A stretch of 15,569 bases of DNA from an uncultured Bacteroidales bacterium (GCA_937911235.1 CALDPN010000122.1:1-15569), one strand, 5' to 3'; shown: positions 1 through 8,564, counted from the first letter of the stretch. Program-made: numbers and translations. The notes: generated by a model from the sequence alone, not told the origin.

Positions 1-308
<308 letters not shown>

Positions 309-353
309 GGTGGTTTTCTTTCTTAATCTATGAACATTATGTCTACCTTATTT

Positions 354-461
<108 letters not shown>

Positions 462-470
462 TTTCAGAGA

Positions 471-506
471 GAAGCTTGCAACAATCAGTTGCAGGCTTCT
501 TTTTTT
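471..506 (+). terminator. Intrinsic terminator of the rRNA operon
   Basis: A 12-bp stem with one G-U pair is formed by GAAGCTTGCAAC (471-482) and GTTGCAGGCTTC (488-499). The loop is AATCA and seven T residues follow. This is a textbook rho-independent terminator just after 5S. It also shows that the longest open frame running into the recombinase, from a TTG at 476, cannot be the real start. Confidence 0.93.
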
Positions 507-522
507 GTATATATAATCATAA

Positions 523-547
523 TTTTAGAGTGATATTAACTCTAAAA
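523..547. repeat. Perfect 9-7-9 inverted repeat upstream of the recombinase
   Basis: TTTTAGAGT at 523-531 and its exact reverse complement ACTCTAAAA at 539-547 flank the 7-nt spacer GATATTA. The repeat ends 9 nt before the recombinase start codon. Two short inverted arms around a 6-8 nt spacer is the general form of a tyrosine-recombinase core site (known for the family). Here that role is inferred from shape and position only. It could instead be an operator for autoregulation or a leader hairpin. No second full copy was seen in the window. Confidence 0.6.
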
Positions 548-556
548 ACTAAATTT

Positions 557-1741
557 ATGATTAGCATTGAAGCAAAATTCACCCCCGATTCAAGGAATGG
601 GGAGGTAGGAATGATTTACTATTTTATTACTAATGGTACTGAGTCTAGAACTGTTTATTCTGGTTTAACGATTCTTAGGGAGGAATGGAATAGTAAATAT
701 GGTGTTACTGCTTTAAGAGCAGAGAGGAGACAATTTATTTTATTCGTGCGTGAATGTATTCGTAATGACATTAGAACTTTCTCTCTCTTGCTCGATACTT
801 CTTATAATTCTACATTTATAGAGGTATATAGTCTGTTTATTGATATGTTGGATATTAAGTATTTGAGTATGTTTATGCGACATGTAATAATACTTATGTA
901 TAATCAAGGAAGAATTAGAAGTTTTGAAACGTATGTGTCTGCGCTTAGAAGTTTCTTAAAGTTTAGAAGGCGTCAGGATATACTGCTTTCTGATATAGAT
1001 TCTAATATTCTTGTTTCATATCAAGTATATCTTAGGGGTAGAGGTCTTATAAAGAATTCTACTTCTTTTTATATTCGAATCCTTAGGTCTGTATATAATA
1101 AAGCAATAAAGGAAGAACTTATACCTGAAAAATATCCTTTTAGAGCAGTTTATACGGGGATAGATAAAACGATCAAGAGGGCATTACCATTGCAAAAAAT
1201 GCGACGAATTAAAAGTATGGATTTAAGTGCAAACAAGGCTCTAGAGTTTGCAAGAGATATGTTTTTGTTTTCTTTCTATACTAGGGGAATGTCGTTTATT
1301 GATATGGCTTATTTAAAGAAGACAGACCTAAATGAAGGAATGTTGGTGTATAAGCGTAGAAAAACAGGTCAGAAACTATGTGTTCGTTGTGAATTGTGTA
1401 CGCATTTTATTATAAGAAAATATACAATTAAAGATTCTCCTTATCTCTTGCCTATTATTAGAAATCTAAATGAGGATAGTAGAATTCAATATAAGAGAAT
1501 AATGTCGTACGTGAATGCAAGCCTTAGGATTATAGGTAGAGAATTGAAGTTGGAGCATCCTCTAACTATGTATGTGGCTCGACATTCATGGGCTAGTATT
1601 GCCTTGGCTAAAAGGGTGCCAGTGTCTGTAATTAGTCAAGGGATGGGACATGATAGCGAACTTACTACTAGAATTTACTTATCGACTTTACAGGCGCATC
1701 TAGTAGATAAAGCAAACAGAACAATTATAAAGTGTTTATAA
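557..1741 (+). CDS. Tyrosine site-specific recombinase (Bacteroidetes integrase/invertase type)
   Basis: This 394-residue protein should cut and rejoin DNA at a specific site. The N-terminal ~70 residues resemble an Arm-type DNA-binding domain, a SAM-like core-binding domain covers about 85-200, and the catalytic domain fills the rest. Visible active-site residues are R243 (FYTRGMSFIDMAYL), K269 (RRKTG), R342, H365 (GMGHDS) and the nucleophile Y374 (TRIYLSTL). The HxxR box reads Y339-V-A-R342, so its first His is Tyr; I recall this YVARHSW form from Bacteroides recombinases, some of which flip surface-gene promoters. I chose the ATG at 557 because the longer frame from TTG 476 runs through the rRNA terminator; MISIEAKF also looks like a normal Arm-domain start. 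The gene is AT-rich with many AGA/AGG arginine codons, consistent with acquisition. No partner excisionase or cargo is visible, so integrase and invertase roles cannot be told apart. Confidence 0.9.
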   Translation: MISIEAKFTPDSRNGEVGMIYYFITNGTESRTVYSGLTILREEWNSKYGVTALRAERRQFILFVRECIRNDIRTFSLLLDTSYNSTFIEVYSLFIDMLDIKYLSMFMRHVIILMYNQGRIRSFETYVSALRSFLKFRRRQDILLSDIDSNILVSYQVYLRGRGLIKNSTSFYIRILRSVYNKAIKEELIPEKYPFRAVYTGIDKTIKRALPLQKMRRIKSMDLSANKALEFARDMFLFSFYTRGMSFIDMAYLKKTDLNEGMLVYKRRKTGQKLCVRCELCTHFIIRKYTIKDSPYLLPIIRNLNEDSRIQYKRIMSYVNASLRIIGRELKLEHPLTMYVARHSWASIALAKRVPVSVISQGMGHDSELTTRIYLSTLQAHLVDKANRTIIKCL

Positions 1742-1766
1742 TATCAATTTATTTCTAACTTTTTAT

Positions 1767-1774
1767 TAACTTTG
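1767..1774 (+). promoter_or_regulatory. Bacteroidetes -7 promoter element for the transporter gene
   Basis: TAACTTTG matches the Bacteroidetes -7 consensus TAnnTTTG. It lies 33 nt before the ATG at 1808, giving a leader of roughly 28 nt. A -33 TTTG is not clear; only AT-rich sequence lies about 20 nt upstream. The 12-mer TAACTTTGCAGT here recurs exactly at the ftsB promoter (13492-13503). Its position makes the TTG at 1772 impossible as the start codon. Confidence 0.75.
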
Positions 1775-1807
1775 CAGTTAAGTTTGAGAATTTTAACATT
1801 ACAATTT

Positions 1808-3481
1808 ATGGAATGGTTTACAGAACTGCTTACAGGTAATTCTATCGCTCATGCTGTGCTAATATATGCGTTTGTGATAGCAACTGGTGTAATGCTTGGA
1901 AAGATAAAAATAGCTGGTATTTCTTTGGGCGTTACGTTTGTTTTGTTCATGGGGATTTTAGTTGGCCACTTCGGTTTTACAGTGGACCATACTGTGATGC
2001 ATTTTATTAAGGAGTTTGGTTTAATTCTGTTTATCTTCTCTATTGGTTTACAGGTAGGGCCTAGCTTTTTTACTTCTTTTAAAAAGGGAGGAATGCAACT
2101 TAATGCCTTAGCAGTACTACTTATACTTTTGGGTATAGGTGTTACACTATCGCTATTCTATGTGTTTAGTGGTGGTATTTCTATTCCAATGTTGGTAGGT
2201 ATTATGCAGGGTGCGGTTACTAATACTCCAGGTCTGGGTGCTGCACAAGAGGCTTTAAGACAGTTAAGTGAGGCTGGTGAAATTTCTGGACATATTCCTT
2301 CTATAGGATTGGGTTATGCTGTTGCGTATCCAATGGGTGTAATTGGAGTTCTTCTTAGTTTTATTATTTTAAGAGGTATTTTCCGTGTAAAATTGGACAA
2401 GGAAGAAGAGGCTCTTAAAAAACAAACTGAAACTCCTGAAACTCCTAATTGGATTTCAATTAAACTTACAAATGAGTCTTTAGTGGATTGTACTCTTTCT
2501 CAATGCCAAAATATGATTCGTAGACAATTTATTGCTTCACGTTTGTTTAATGGCAAGGAGGTGATTATTCCATCTGAAGAAACACGCTTAAGATTAGGTG
2601 ATATTTTATCTGTAATTGTTAATGATGCTGATGAAAAGTCTGTTGTGGCATTTATGGGTAAGAAGGTTGACTATGTGTGGGAAGATAGTGAAAATACTAT
2701 GGTTTCTCGTCGTATAGTAGTAACCCAAAGTAATATTAATGGTAAAACTATTGGCTCTTTAGCGCTTCGTAGTGTTTATGGTGTTAATATTACTCGTGTT
2801 CATCGTTCTGGTATTGATCTTTTGGCTAGACCAGAACTTTATCTTCAAGTTGGTGACCGTGTTACAGTAGTAGGTTCTGTAGATGCAATTAAAAAGGTAG
2901 AAAAGATATTAGGGAATACTCTAAAACGTCTTAACGAACCACACTTGATAACAATTTTCTTGGGTATTTTTGTTGGTATTTTAGTAGGTAGTATTCCTAT
3001 TCACTTCCCAAATATGCCAATGCCTGCGAAATTAGGTTTAGCTGGAGGCCCACTTATTGTTGCTATCTTGCTAGGTCGTTTTGGTTATCGTTTAAAACTT
3101 ATTACTTATACAACACAGAGTGCAAACTTGATGCTTCGTGAAATGGGTATCTCATTATTCTTGGCGAGTGTGGGTATTTCTGCTGGTGCAGAGTTTGTTG
3201 ATACCGTAGTTTCACCTGATGGGTTACGTTGGATTTTATCTGGTGTACTAATTACTATGATTCCTGCACTTACAGTGGGTATTATTGGTAGACTGCTTAA
3301 GATAAATTATTTCACTCTAATTGGTATGATTTCTGGTAGTTGTACTAATCCTCCTGCATTGGCATATTCTAGCTCTATAGCTAATAATGATGCTCCAGCG
3401 GTGGCGTATTCTACTGTATATCCTCTAACAATGTTCTTAAGAATTATTTGTGCTCAGTTTATAATTCTTCTATTTGCATAA
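1808..3481 (+). CDS. AspT/YidE-type transporter with two RCK_C domains
   Basis: This 557-residue inner-membrane protein belongs to the aspartate-alanine exchanger (AspT)/YidE/YbjL family. Each half has about five hydrophobic helices (roughly 10-195 and 378-557), and a soluble central part (about 214-370) contains two RCK_C/TrkA-C regulatory domains. The halves are internal repeats: GAVTNTPGL at 135-143 matches GSCTNPPAL at 510-518, the family's paired motif. Substrate cannot be read from sequence; AspT exchanges aspartate for alanine, but most bacterial relatives are uncharacterised, and RCK_C domains suggest control by a ligand. The start is ATG 1808, since the longer frame from TTG 1772 lies inside the promoter. 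The gene appears monocistronic, with its own promoter and terminator. Confidence 0.9.
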   Translation: MEWFTELLTGNSIAHAVLIYAFVIATGVMLGKIKIAGISLGVTFVLFMGILVGHFGFTVDHTVMHFIKEFGLILFIFSIGLQVGPSFFTSFKKGGMQLNALAVLLILLGIGVTLSLFYVFSGGISIPMLVGIMQGAVTNTPGLGAAQEALRQLSEAGEISGHIPSIGLGYAVAYPMGVIGVLLSFIILRGIFRVKLDKEEEALKKQTETPETPNWISIKLTNESLVDCTLSQCQNMIRRQFIASRLFNGKEVIIPSEETRLRLGDILSVIVNDADEKSVVAFMGKKVDYVWEDSENTMVSRRIVVTQSNINGKTIGSLALRSVYGVNITRVHRSGIDLLARPELYLQVGDRVTVVGSVDAIKKVEKILGNTLKRLNEPHLITIFLGIFVGILVGSIPIHFPNMPMPAKLGLAGGPLIVAILLGRFGYRLKLITYTTQSANLMLREMGISLFLASVGISAGAEFVDTVVSPDGLRWILSGVLITMIPALTVGIIGRLLKINYFTLIGMISGSCTNPPALAYSSSIANNDAPAVAYSTVYPLTMFLRIICAQFIILLFA

Positions 3482-3503
3482 ATATTTATAGAATAATATA
3501 AAG

Positions 3504-3535
3504 ATAAGAGGCAGACTAAAAAATCTGCCTCTTAT
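3504..3535. terminator. Bidirectional terminator between the transporter and yifB
   Basis: A perfect 12-bp stem is formed by ATAAGAGGCAGA (3504-3515) and TCTGCCTCTTAT (3524-3535), with loop CTAAAAAA. It is followed on the + strand by TGTTTT. It sits between two converging genes, so it probably ends transcription from both sides. Confidence 0.88.
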
Positions 3536-3539
3536 TGTT

Positions 3540-5078
3540 TTATCCAGCCCAACCCTCTCTATCTAGATTTCTGTATGTTATTGCTTCTGAGATATGATGA
3601 ATTTCAATGTTTTCACTATTGTCCAAGTCTGCAATTGTACGAGCAAGTTTAAGGATTCTATCGTATGCTCTTGCTGAAAGATTTAGTCTTTTCATTGCAT
3701 TTTGAATAAGGCTTTTGCTTTCGTTATTTAAAACAGCATATTTTCTAAGAAGTCTTGTATTCATTTGCGCATTGCAATATATGCTTTCTTCTTTTCTATA
3801 TCTATCTTCTTGTATCTTTCTGGCTTTAATAACTCTTTCTCTAATTGTGCTACTACTTTCTCCTATTGGCTTGTTGCTTAAATCGTCGAAAGGTACAGGC
3901 ACAATTTCCATGTGTATATCTATACGATCTAGAAGTGGACCAGATATTTTATTTAAGTATCTTTTAACGGCTCCTGGGTGACATACACATTCTTTCTCTG
4001 GATGATTATAGTATCCACACGGACATGGATTCATAGAAGCTACAAGCATGAAACTAGCGGGGTATTCTACTGTGTGAGTGGCTCTAGAAATGCATATACT
4101 TCTGTCTTCTAGTGGCTGACGCATAACCTCTAGCACCGATCTTTTAAACTCGGGAAGTTCATCAAGATAGAGAACTCCATTGTGGGCTAGGGAAATTTCA
4201 CCTGGTTGTGGAAATGAACCACCTCCTACGAGCGCAATGTCTGAAATAGTATGGTGAGGGCTTCTAAATGGTCTTCTATCTACTAGTGCTTTGCCTTGTG
4301 GGAGAGTTCCTGATACGGAATGTATTTTTGTTGTTTCAAGTGCTTCTGACAGTGAAAGTGGTGGTAAAATAGATGGAAGTCTTTTGGCTAGCATAGACTT
4401 ACCTGCGCCAGGAGGACCTATAAGAATTATATTGTGTCCGCCAGCGGCAGCTATTTCCATTGCTCTTTTAACTTGTTCTTGGCCTTTAACGTCGGAAAAA
4501 TCTAAATCATATATTCGATTATCTTCTGAAAGTTCTTCCTCGTGATTGAATTTTATTGGAGTTAATTCTAGTTTTTCTTCAAGGAAATCTACTACTTCTG
4601 ATATTTTGCTCACTCCGTATATGTCTAAACCATCTACTACTGCTGCTTCTTTTGCATTGGCTAGCGGGAGGATAAAACCTTTATATCCTTCTTTTTTTGC
4701 CATTATTGCAATGGGAAGAGCTCCTTTAATAGGTAAAATATTGCCATCTAGTGATAGTTCTCCCATTATTATGTAGTCGTGCAGTTTGTTTGATTCTATT
4801 TGTCCGTTGCCTGCGAGCATACCCATAGCTAAAGGAAGATCGTATGCGGAACCTTCTTTTTTTATATCTGCAGGCGCCATATTTATAATGACTTGCTGTC
4901 GTGGAAATTTGTATCTATTATGGGTAAGGGCTGATAGTATGCGTTCTCTACTTTCTCGAACTGCACTGTCTGGAAGACCTACTAAGAAGAATTTAATACC
5001 TTGTGATACGTTTACCTCGATGGTAACAACGGTCGCGTTGATGCCTTGCACCGCAGCGCCAAAACATTTTACTAACAT
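3540..5078 (-). CDS. yifB: YifB/ComM-family Mg-chelatase-like AAA+ ATPase
   Basis: The 512 residues match the usual ~500-residue YifB/ComM length. The N-terminal ~170 residues form the ChlI/Lon-protease-like fold. The AAA+ core has Walker A GPPGAGKS at 221-228 and Walker B VLYLDE at 302-307, followed by the family's cysteine cluster (C352, C354, C364, C366 in NPCPCG...CVCHPG) and a C-terminal Mg_chelatase_C helical region. In Vibrio and Haemophilus, ComM is a branch-migration helicase aiding natural transformation; many non-competent bacteria carry it too, so a general recombination role is equally likely. The ATG at 5078 opens with the conserved MLVKCFGAAVQG. It lies 48 nt after psd on the same strand, beyond a hairpin. 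No TAnnTTTG box is visible in the gap, so it may depend partly on read-through. Confidence 0.94.
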   Translation of the reverse strand: MLVKCFGAAVQGINATVVTIEVNVSQGIKFFLVGLPDSAVRESRERILSALTHNRYKFPRQQVIINMAPADIKKEGSAYDLPLAMGMLAGNGQIESNKLHDYIIMGELSLDGNILPIKGALPIAIMAKKEGYKGFILPLANAKEAAVVDGLDIYGVSKISEVVDFLEEKLELTPIKFNHEEELSEDNRIYDLDFSDVKGQEQVKRAMEIAAAGGHNIILIGPPGAGKSMLAKRLPSILPPLSLSEALETTKIHSVSGTLPQGKALVDRRPFRSPHHTISDIALVGGGSFPQPGEISLAHNGVLYLDELPEFKRSVLEVMRQPLEDRSICISRATHTVEYPASFMLVASMNPCPCGYYNHPEKECVCHPGAVKRYLNKISGPLLDRIDIHMEIVPVPFDDLSNKPIGESSSTIRERVIKARKIQEDRYRKEESIYCNAQMNTRLLRKYAVLNNESKSLIQNAMKRLNLSARAYDRILKLARTIADLDNSENIEIHHISEAITYRNLDREGWAG

Positions 5079-5103
5079 AAAAAAAAGATTAATAAATAAA
5101 TGG

Positions 5104-5127
5104 GGGATAGTAAAAAATTACTATCCC
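5104..5127. terminator. Hairpin between psd and yifB (possible terminator or attenuator)
   Basis: GGGATAGTAA (5104-5113) pairs perfectly with TTACTATCCC (5118-5127), giving a 10-bp stem with a 4-nt A loop. On the minus strand the hairpin begins at the last base of the psd stop codon. The run after it (CCATTTATTTATTAATC) is U-rich but interrupted, so termination may be partial. It most likely marks the end of the nine-gene minus-strand unit or reduces flow into yifB. Confidence 0.6.
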
Positions 5128-5789
5128 TAGTTGTGTTTAAGTTTTGCTATAATAGTTTCATTACCTACTGTTTCGTCGTCTATATCTACTAGAATTTCAG
5201 CATCAAGTGGTAGGTATAAATCTACTCTTGAGCCAAATTTAATGAAGCCTAATTGCTCATTTCTATGGCATTCCATACCTTCTTTTGCGTATGTTACGAT
5301 TCTACGTGCTAGAGCGCCTGCTACTTGTCTTAAAAGCACAGTTTGTTTGTTTGGAGCTTCAATAAGCACTGTTGAACGTTCGTTTTCTGTGCTAGATTTT
5401 GGTAAATATGCAGCCATATAGCGACCTTTTTGGTGTGATGAGTGAAGAATTTTACCTGTAATTGGATACCAATTGGCGTGCATATTGAATGGTGACATAA
5501 AAATTGAAACTTGGATTCTTTTTTCGTGAAGAAGCCCATTCTCTTCTGTTGGCTCAATTACTACAATTTTACCATCGGCAGGTGCCACTATATAATTGTC
5601 GTCTGCAATGTGTGTTCTTTCTGATATTCTAAAGAAGTATGTAAAGAACGAAAAGAAACCTAATGATACAATAATAGTAACGGTTGTTAATATTACAGCG
5701 TTAAATATTAGGTAAATTAACCCATTGATAACGATTAATGCAAGAAATAGCATTAAAAGAAATGAACGACCTTCTTTGTGAATTTTCAT
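5127..5789 (-). CDS. psd: Phosphatidylserine decarboxylase family proenzyme
   Basis: This enzyme converts phosphatidylserine to phosphatidylethanolamine at the inner membrane. The 220-residue length fits the short PSD-B type. Two hydrophobic segments near the N terminus (about 9-30 and 31-52) anchor it. Motifs APADGK (69-74) and FMSPFNMHANW (97-107, with H104) surround the active site. The self-cleavage site is G186-S187 in KFGSRVDLY; cleavage there converts Ser187 into the pyruvoyl cofactor of the small subunit. The start ATG overlaps the cdsA stop in an ATGA, so the two are translationally coupled. CdsA makes CDP-diacylglycerol two steps upstream; the intervening phosphatidylserine synthase gene (pssA) is not in the window. 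Confidence 0.94.
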   Translation of the reverse strand: MKIHKEGRSFLLMLFLALIVINGLIYLIFNAVILTTVTIIVSLGFFSFFTYFFRISERTHIADDNYIVAPADGKIVVIEPTEENGLLHEKRIQVSIFMSPFNMHANWYPITGKILHSSHQKGRYMAAYLPKSSTENERSTVLIEAPNKQTVLLRQVAGALARRIVTYAKEGMECHRNEQLGFIKFGSRVDLYLPLDAEILVDIDDETVGNETIIAKLKHN

Positions 5790-6604
5790 GATGCAAGTTC
5801 TTTTAAGAATGTTAAGTATATATAGATTACAGGTATAGCAAATAATAAACTGTCAAATCTGTCTAGGATGCCTCCGTGACCTGGCAGGATATTGCCTGAA
5901 TCTTTAATCTGTACAGTACGTTTTAGTAATGATTCAAATAGGTCTCCGTATGTGCCAAATAGTACTACTAATACTCCAAATACTATCCATTGCCATGCTG
6001 GTACATTAGGGAAGAAATACCAGAACACTAATGAACCACCCACTGCAAATAGAGCACCTCCAATAAATCCTTCCCAAGTTTTCTTTGGTGATATACGTTC
6101 AAAGAATTTATGTTTTCCTAGTGTCATACCTGTTAGGTATGCGCCAGTGTCTGAAATCCAGATTAAAAAGAATAGTGCAAGAATCCAATGAAAATTGTCT
6201 GGTGTTGCAATAAGGTTTAGCATGCTAAATGGTAATGCAACCATAAGTTGACCTAACAGAGCAAACGCTAAATTGTGCATTGGAGCTGTTTTGTTTCTAT
6301 ATAATTCTGCTATTACTAATGCGAAGATATAGAATGCGTATGCAATAATAAGTGTTGCAGTGCCCCAAAATGCCATTTGTATGCAACCTGCATATAATAC
6401 AATCCCTGCTATGATTAATGCAATGCTAGGAACTTGTATATTTTCGTTTAGGTTCACTAGTTTGTAGAATTCATACAGACCTAGAGCACAAAATATTGAG
6501 AAAAGTGCCGATAGGGTGAAATATGACTCTTGAAAATAGATACTAGCTAATATAGACAGAACAAATATTGCTCCTGTGAATGTGCGTTTAAAAAAATTAT
6601 TCAT
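5786..6604 (-). CDS. cdsA: Phosphatidate cytidylyltransferase (CDP-diglyceride synthase)
   Basis: CdsA makes CDP-diacylglycerol from phosphatidate and CTP, the precursor of all the cell's phospholipid headgroup branches. The 272-residue protein has about eight hydrophobic helices. The family signature spans residues 225-251: SLLKR, then KDSG, then PGHGGILDRFD, complete with its acidic and basic residues. Upstream, WISDTGAY (with D152) and SPKKTWEG (172-179) are also conserved family blocks. The frame is open further upstream to 6691, but that part (KRIRKKKKQK...) is out-of-frame ftsH tail, so I chose ATG 6604, which opens with MNNFFKRTF and overlaps ftsH by 8 nt. It is coupled to psd by an ATGA overlap. 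Confidence 0.95.
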   Translation of the reverse strand: MNNFFKRTFTGAIFVLSILASIYFQESYFTLSALFSIFCALGLYEFYKLVNLNENIQVPSIALIIAGIVLYAGCIQMAFWGTATLIIAYAFYIFALVIAELYRNKTAPMHNLAFALLGQLMVALPFSMLNLIATPDNFHWILALFFLIWISDTGAYLTGMTLGKHKFFERISPKKTWEGFIGGALFAVGGSLVFWYFFPNVPAWQWIVFGVLVVLFGTYGDLFESLLKRTVQIKDSGNILPGHGGILDRFDSLLFAIPVIYIYLTFLKELAS

Positions 6605-8564
6605 TGTCGTTAGTTTTAGCTTCTGTTTCTTCTTCTTTCTTATTCTCTTTAGAGAGTTCATCTTGTCGAGAAATCCATGGGCGTTTGCCAAAGATTCTTT
6701 CTACATCATCTGCAAAAATAACTTCTTTCTCTACAAGTAAATCTGCTAATTCTTTATGTTGTTCTCTGTGACGAGTAATTAGCTCTATTGCTCGATTGTA
6801 TTGCTCGTCTACTATTGCTTTTACTTCTTTGTCTATAAGTTCTGCAGTCTTTTCACTGTATGGTTTGGTGAATGAGTAATCGCCTCTAGATGAATCGAAA
6901 TAACTGATATTTGATAGTTTTTCACTCATGCCATAATAAACTACCATTGAGTATGCCATTTTTGTTGCACGCTCTAGGTCGTTTAAAGCTCCTGTAGAAA
7001 TAGTAGAAAAACATACTTCTTCTGCGGCACGTCCACCTAATAAAGAACACATTTCATCTAGTAATTGCTCTTTTGTGGTAAGTTGTCTTTCTTCTGGAAG
7101 ATACCAAGCTGCGCCTAATGCTTTGCCACGTGGTACTATAGTTACTTTAACAAGTGGATTTGCATATTGAAGTAACCAACTTACGGAAGCATGTCCTGCT
7201 TCGTGTGTTGCAATTGAATTCTTTTCTGTATTGGTGGTTAATTTGTTTTTTCTTTCAAGACCGCCTATTATTCTATCTACTGCGTCAAGAAAATCTTGTT
7301 TTCCAACACTTTCTCTGTTTTTTCTTGCTGCTATAAGTGCTGCTTCATTACAAACATTGGCAATTTCAGCTCCAGAAAATCCTGGAGTTTGTTTTGCAAG
7401 GAAATCTATATTAAGACCTTCTTCCAATTTTAGTGGACGTAGGTGAACTTGGAATATCGCTTCTCTTTCGTGTACGTCTGGAAGGTCCACACTAATTTGT
7501 CTGTCGAAACGTCCAGCTCTTAATAATGCCTTGTCTAGAATGTCTGCTCTGTTTGTGGCAGCTAGCATGATGATACCGCTGTTTGTACCAAAACCATCCA
7601 TTTCTGTAAGGAGTTGGTTTAGTGTGCTTTCTCTTTCGTCGTTTGAGTTAAATGATGGACCTTTACCTCTGGCACGACCAATGGCATCTATTTCGTCAAT
7701 AAAGATGATACATGGCGATTTTTCTTTTGCTTGGCGGAATAGGTCTCTTACTCGTGAGGCTCCTACACCCACAAACATTTCTACAAAGTCTGAACCTGAT
7801 AGTGAGAAAAATGGAACATTTGCTTCTCCTGCTACTGCTTTGGCTAGTAGGGTTTTACCTGTTCCAGGAGGACCCACCAATAAAGCTCCTTTAGGTATTT
7901 TACCTCCAAGTTTAGTAAATTTAGTAGGACTCTTAAGGAATTCTACTATTTCTTGTACTTCTTCTTTTGCTCCTTCTAAGCCTGCAACGTCTTTGAATGT
8001 TACTTTTTGTGTTGTTGTATTCTTATCAAAAAGTTGAGCCTTAGATTTTCCTACACTAAAGATGCCGCCACCGGCTCCACCTCCTCCACTCATTCGTCTG
8101 AATATAAAAATCCAAAAAACGACTAGTAAAAGAAGAGGTAATGAATTTAGGATTGAATCAAAAAAGTATGTACGATCTTCGTATTTTACTTCAATTTTTT
8201 GATCTTGTTTACCTGTTATAAATGTATCGAAACTTTCTGCAGATGGTATGCTAACTTCAAGCAGTGTTTCTTTGCCTATATGTTTATGTGCTTCTGATGC
8301 TCCATAAATTTCTATTAGTGCAAGACTGTCATTGGCATTAATAGTAGCTTCTGCTGTTTCTTTGTTTACAACAACTACTTTGCTTATATAGCCTTTTTCT
8401 ACATATTGTTGAAACTGACTATAAGATACCTCTTTTGAGTCTCCGTTGTCGTCCCAAAATGTTATTCCAATAAGGAATAAACCAATGATTAAATATAACC
8501 ATGTAAGATTTATCCTTATTTGAGGTTTTTTATTGTTAGGGGTATTTGTTTTTTTATCACTCAT
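6597..8564 (-). CDS. ftsH: ATP-dependent zinc metalloprotease FtsH
   Basis: This membrane-anchored AAA+ protease degrades damaged membrane proteins and regulatory proteins. Its 655 residues are normal length. Two transmembrane helices (about 20-36 and 140-156) flank a periplasmic domain. They are followed by a glycine-rich linker, Walker A GPPGTGKT (231-238), Walker B CIIFIDEID (285-293) and the second region of homology with the arginine pair in LLRAGRFDRQ. The peptidase domain has the zinc site HEAGH (454-458) and a probable third ligand at D529. The tail (about 635-655) is rich in Lys and Glu, as is common in FtsH. All catalytic residues are present. It overlaps rsfS by an ATGA and cdsA by 8 nt, placing envelope proteolysis and lipid synthesis in one transcript. 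Confidence 0.98.
   Translation of the reverse strand: MSDKKTNTPNNKKPQIRINLTWLYLIIGLFLIGITFWDDNGDSKEVSYSQFQQYVEKGYISKVVVVNKETAEATINANDSLALIEIYGASEAHKHIGKETLLEVSIPSAESFDTFITGKQDQKIEVKYEDRTYFFDSILNSLPLLLLVVFWIFIFRRMSGGGGAGGGIFSVGKSKAQLFDKNTTTQKVTFKDVAGLEGAKEEVQEIVEFLKSPTKFTKLGGKIPKGALLVGPPGTGKTLLAKAVAGEANVPFFSLSGSDFVEMFVGVGASRVRDLFRQAKEKSPCIIFIDEIDAIGRARGKGPSFNSNDERESTLNQLLTEMDGFGTNSGIIMLAATNRADILDKALLRAGRFDRQISVDLPDVHEREAIFQVHLRPLKLEEGLNIDFLAKQTPGFSGAEIANVCNEAALIAARKNRESVGKQDFLDAVDRIIGGLERKNKLTTNTEKNSIATHEAGHASVSWLLQYANPLVKVTIVPRGKALGAAWYLPEERQLTTKEQLLDEMCSLLGGRAAEEVCFSTISTGALNDLERATKMAYSMVVYYGMSEKLSNISYFDSSRGDYSFTKPYSEKTAELIDKEVKAIVDEQYNRAIELITRHREQHKELADLLVEKEVIFADDVERIFGKRPWISRQDELSKENKKEEETEAKTNDNE

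Noticed and set aside
476..556. N-terminal extension of the recombinase from a TTG codon
   Set aside because: It starts inside the stem of the rRNA terminator and runs across the inverted repeat; the ATG at 557 gives a normal domain start.
6605..6691. Upstream extension of cdsA with a Lys/Arg-rich leader
   Set aside because: This is the ftsH tail read in another frame; the family-like start MNNFFKRTF lies at 6604 with an 8-nt overlap.
7531..8037. 168-codon open frame on the + strand
   Set aside because: It lies fully antisense to the conserved AAA+ region of ftsH and its product resembles no family I know; it reflects codon bias on the other strand.
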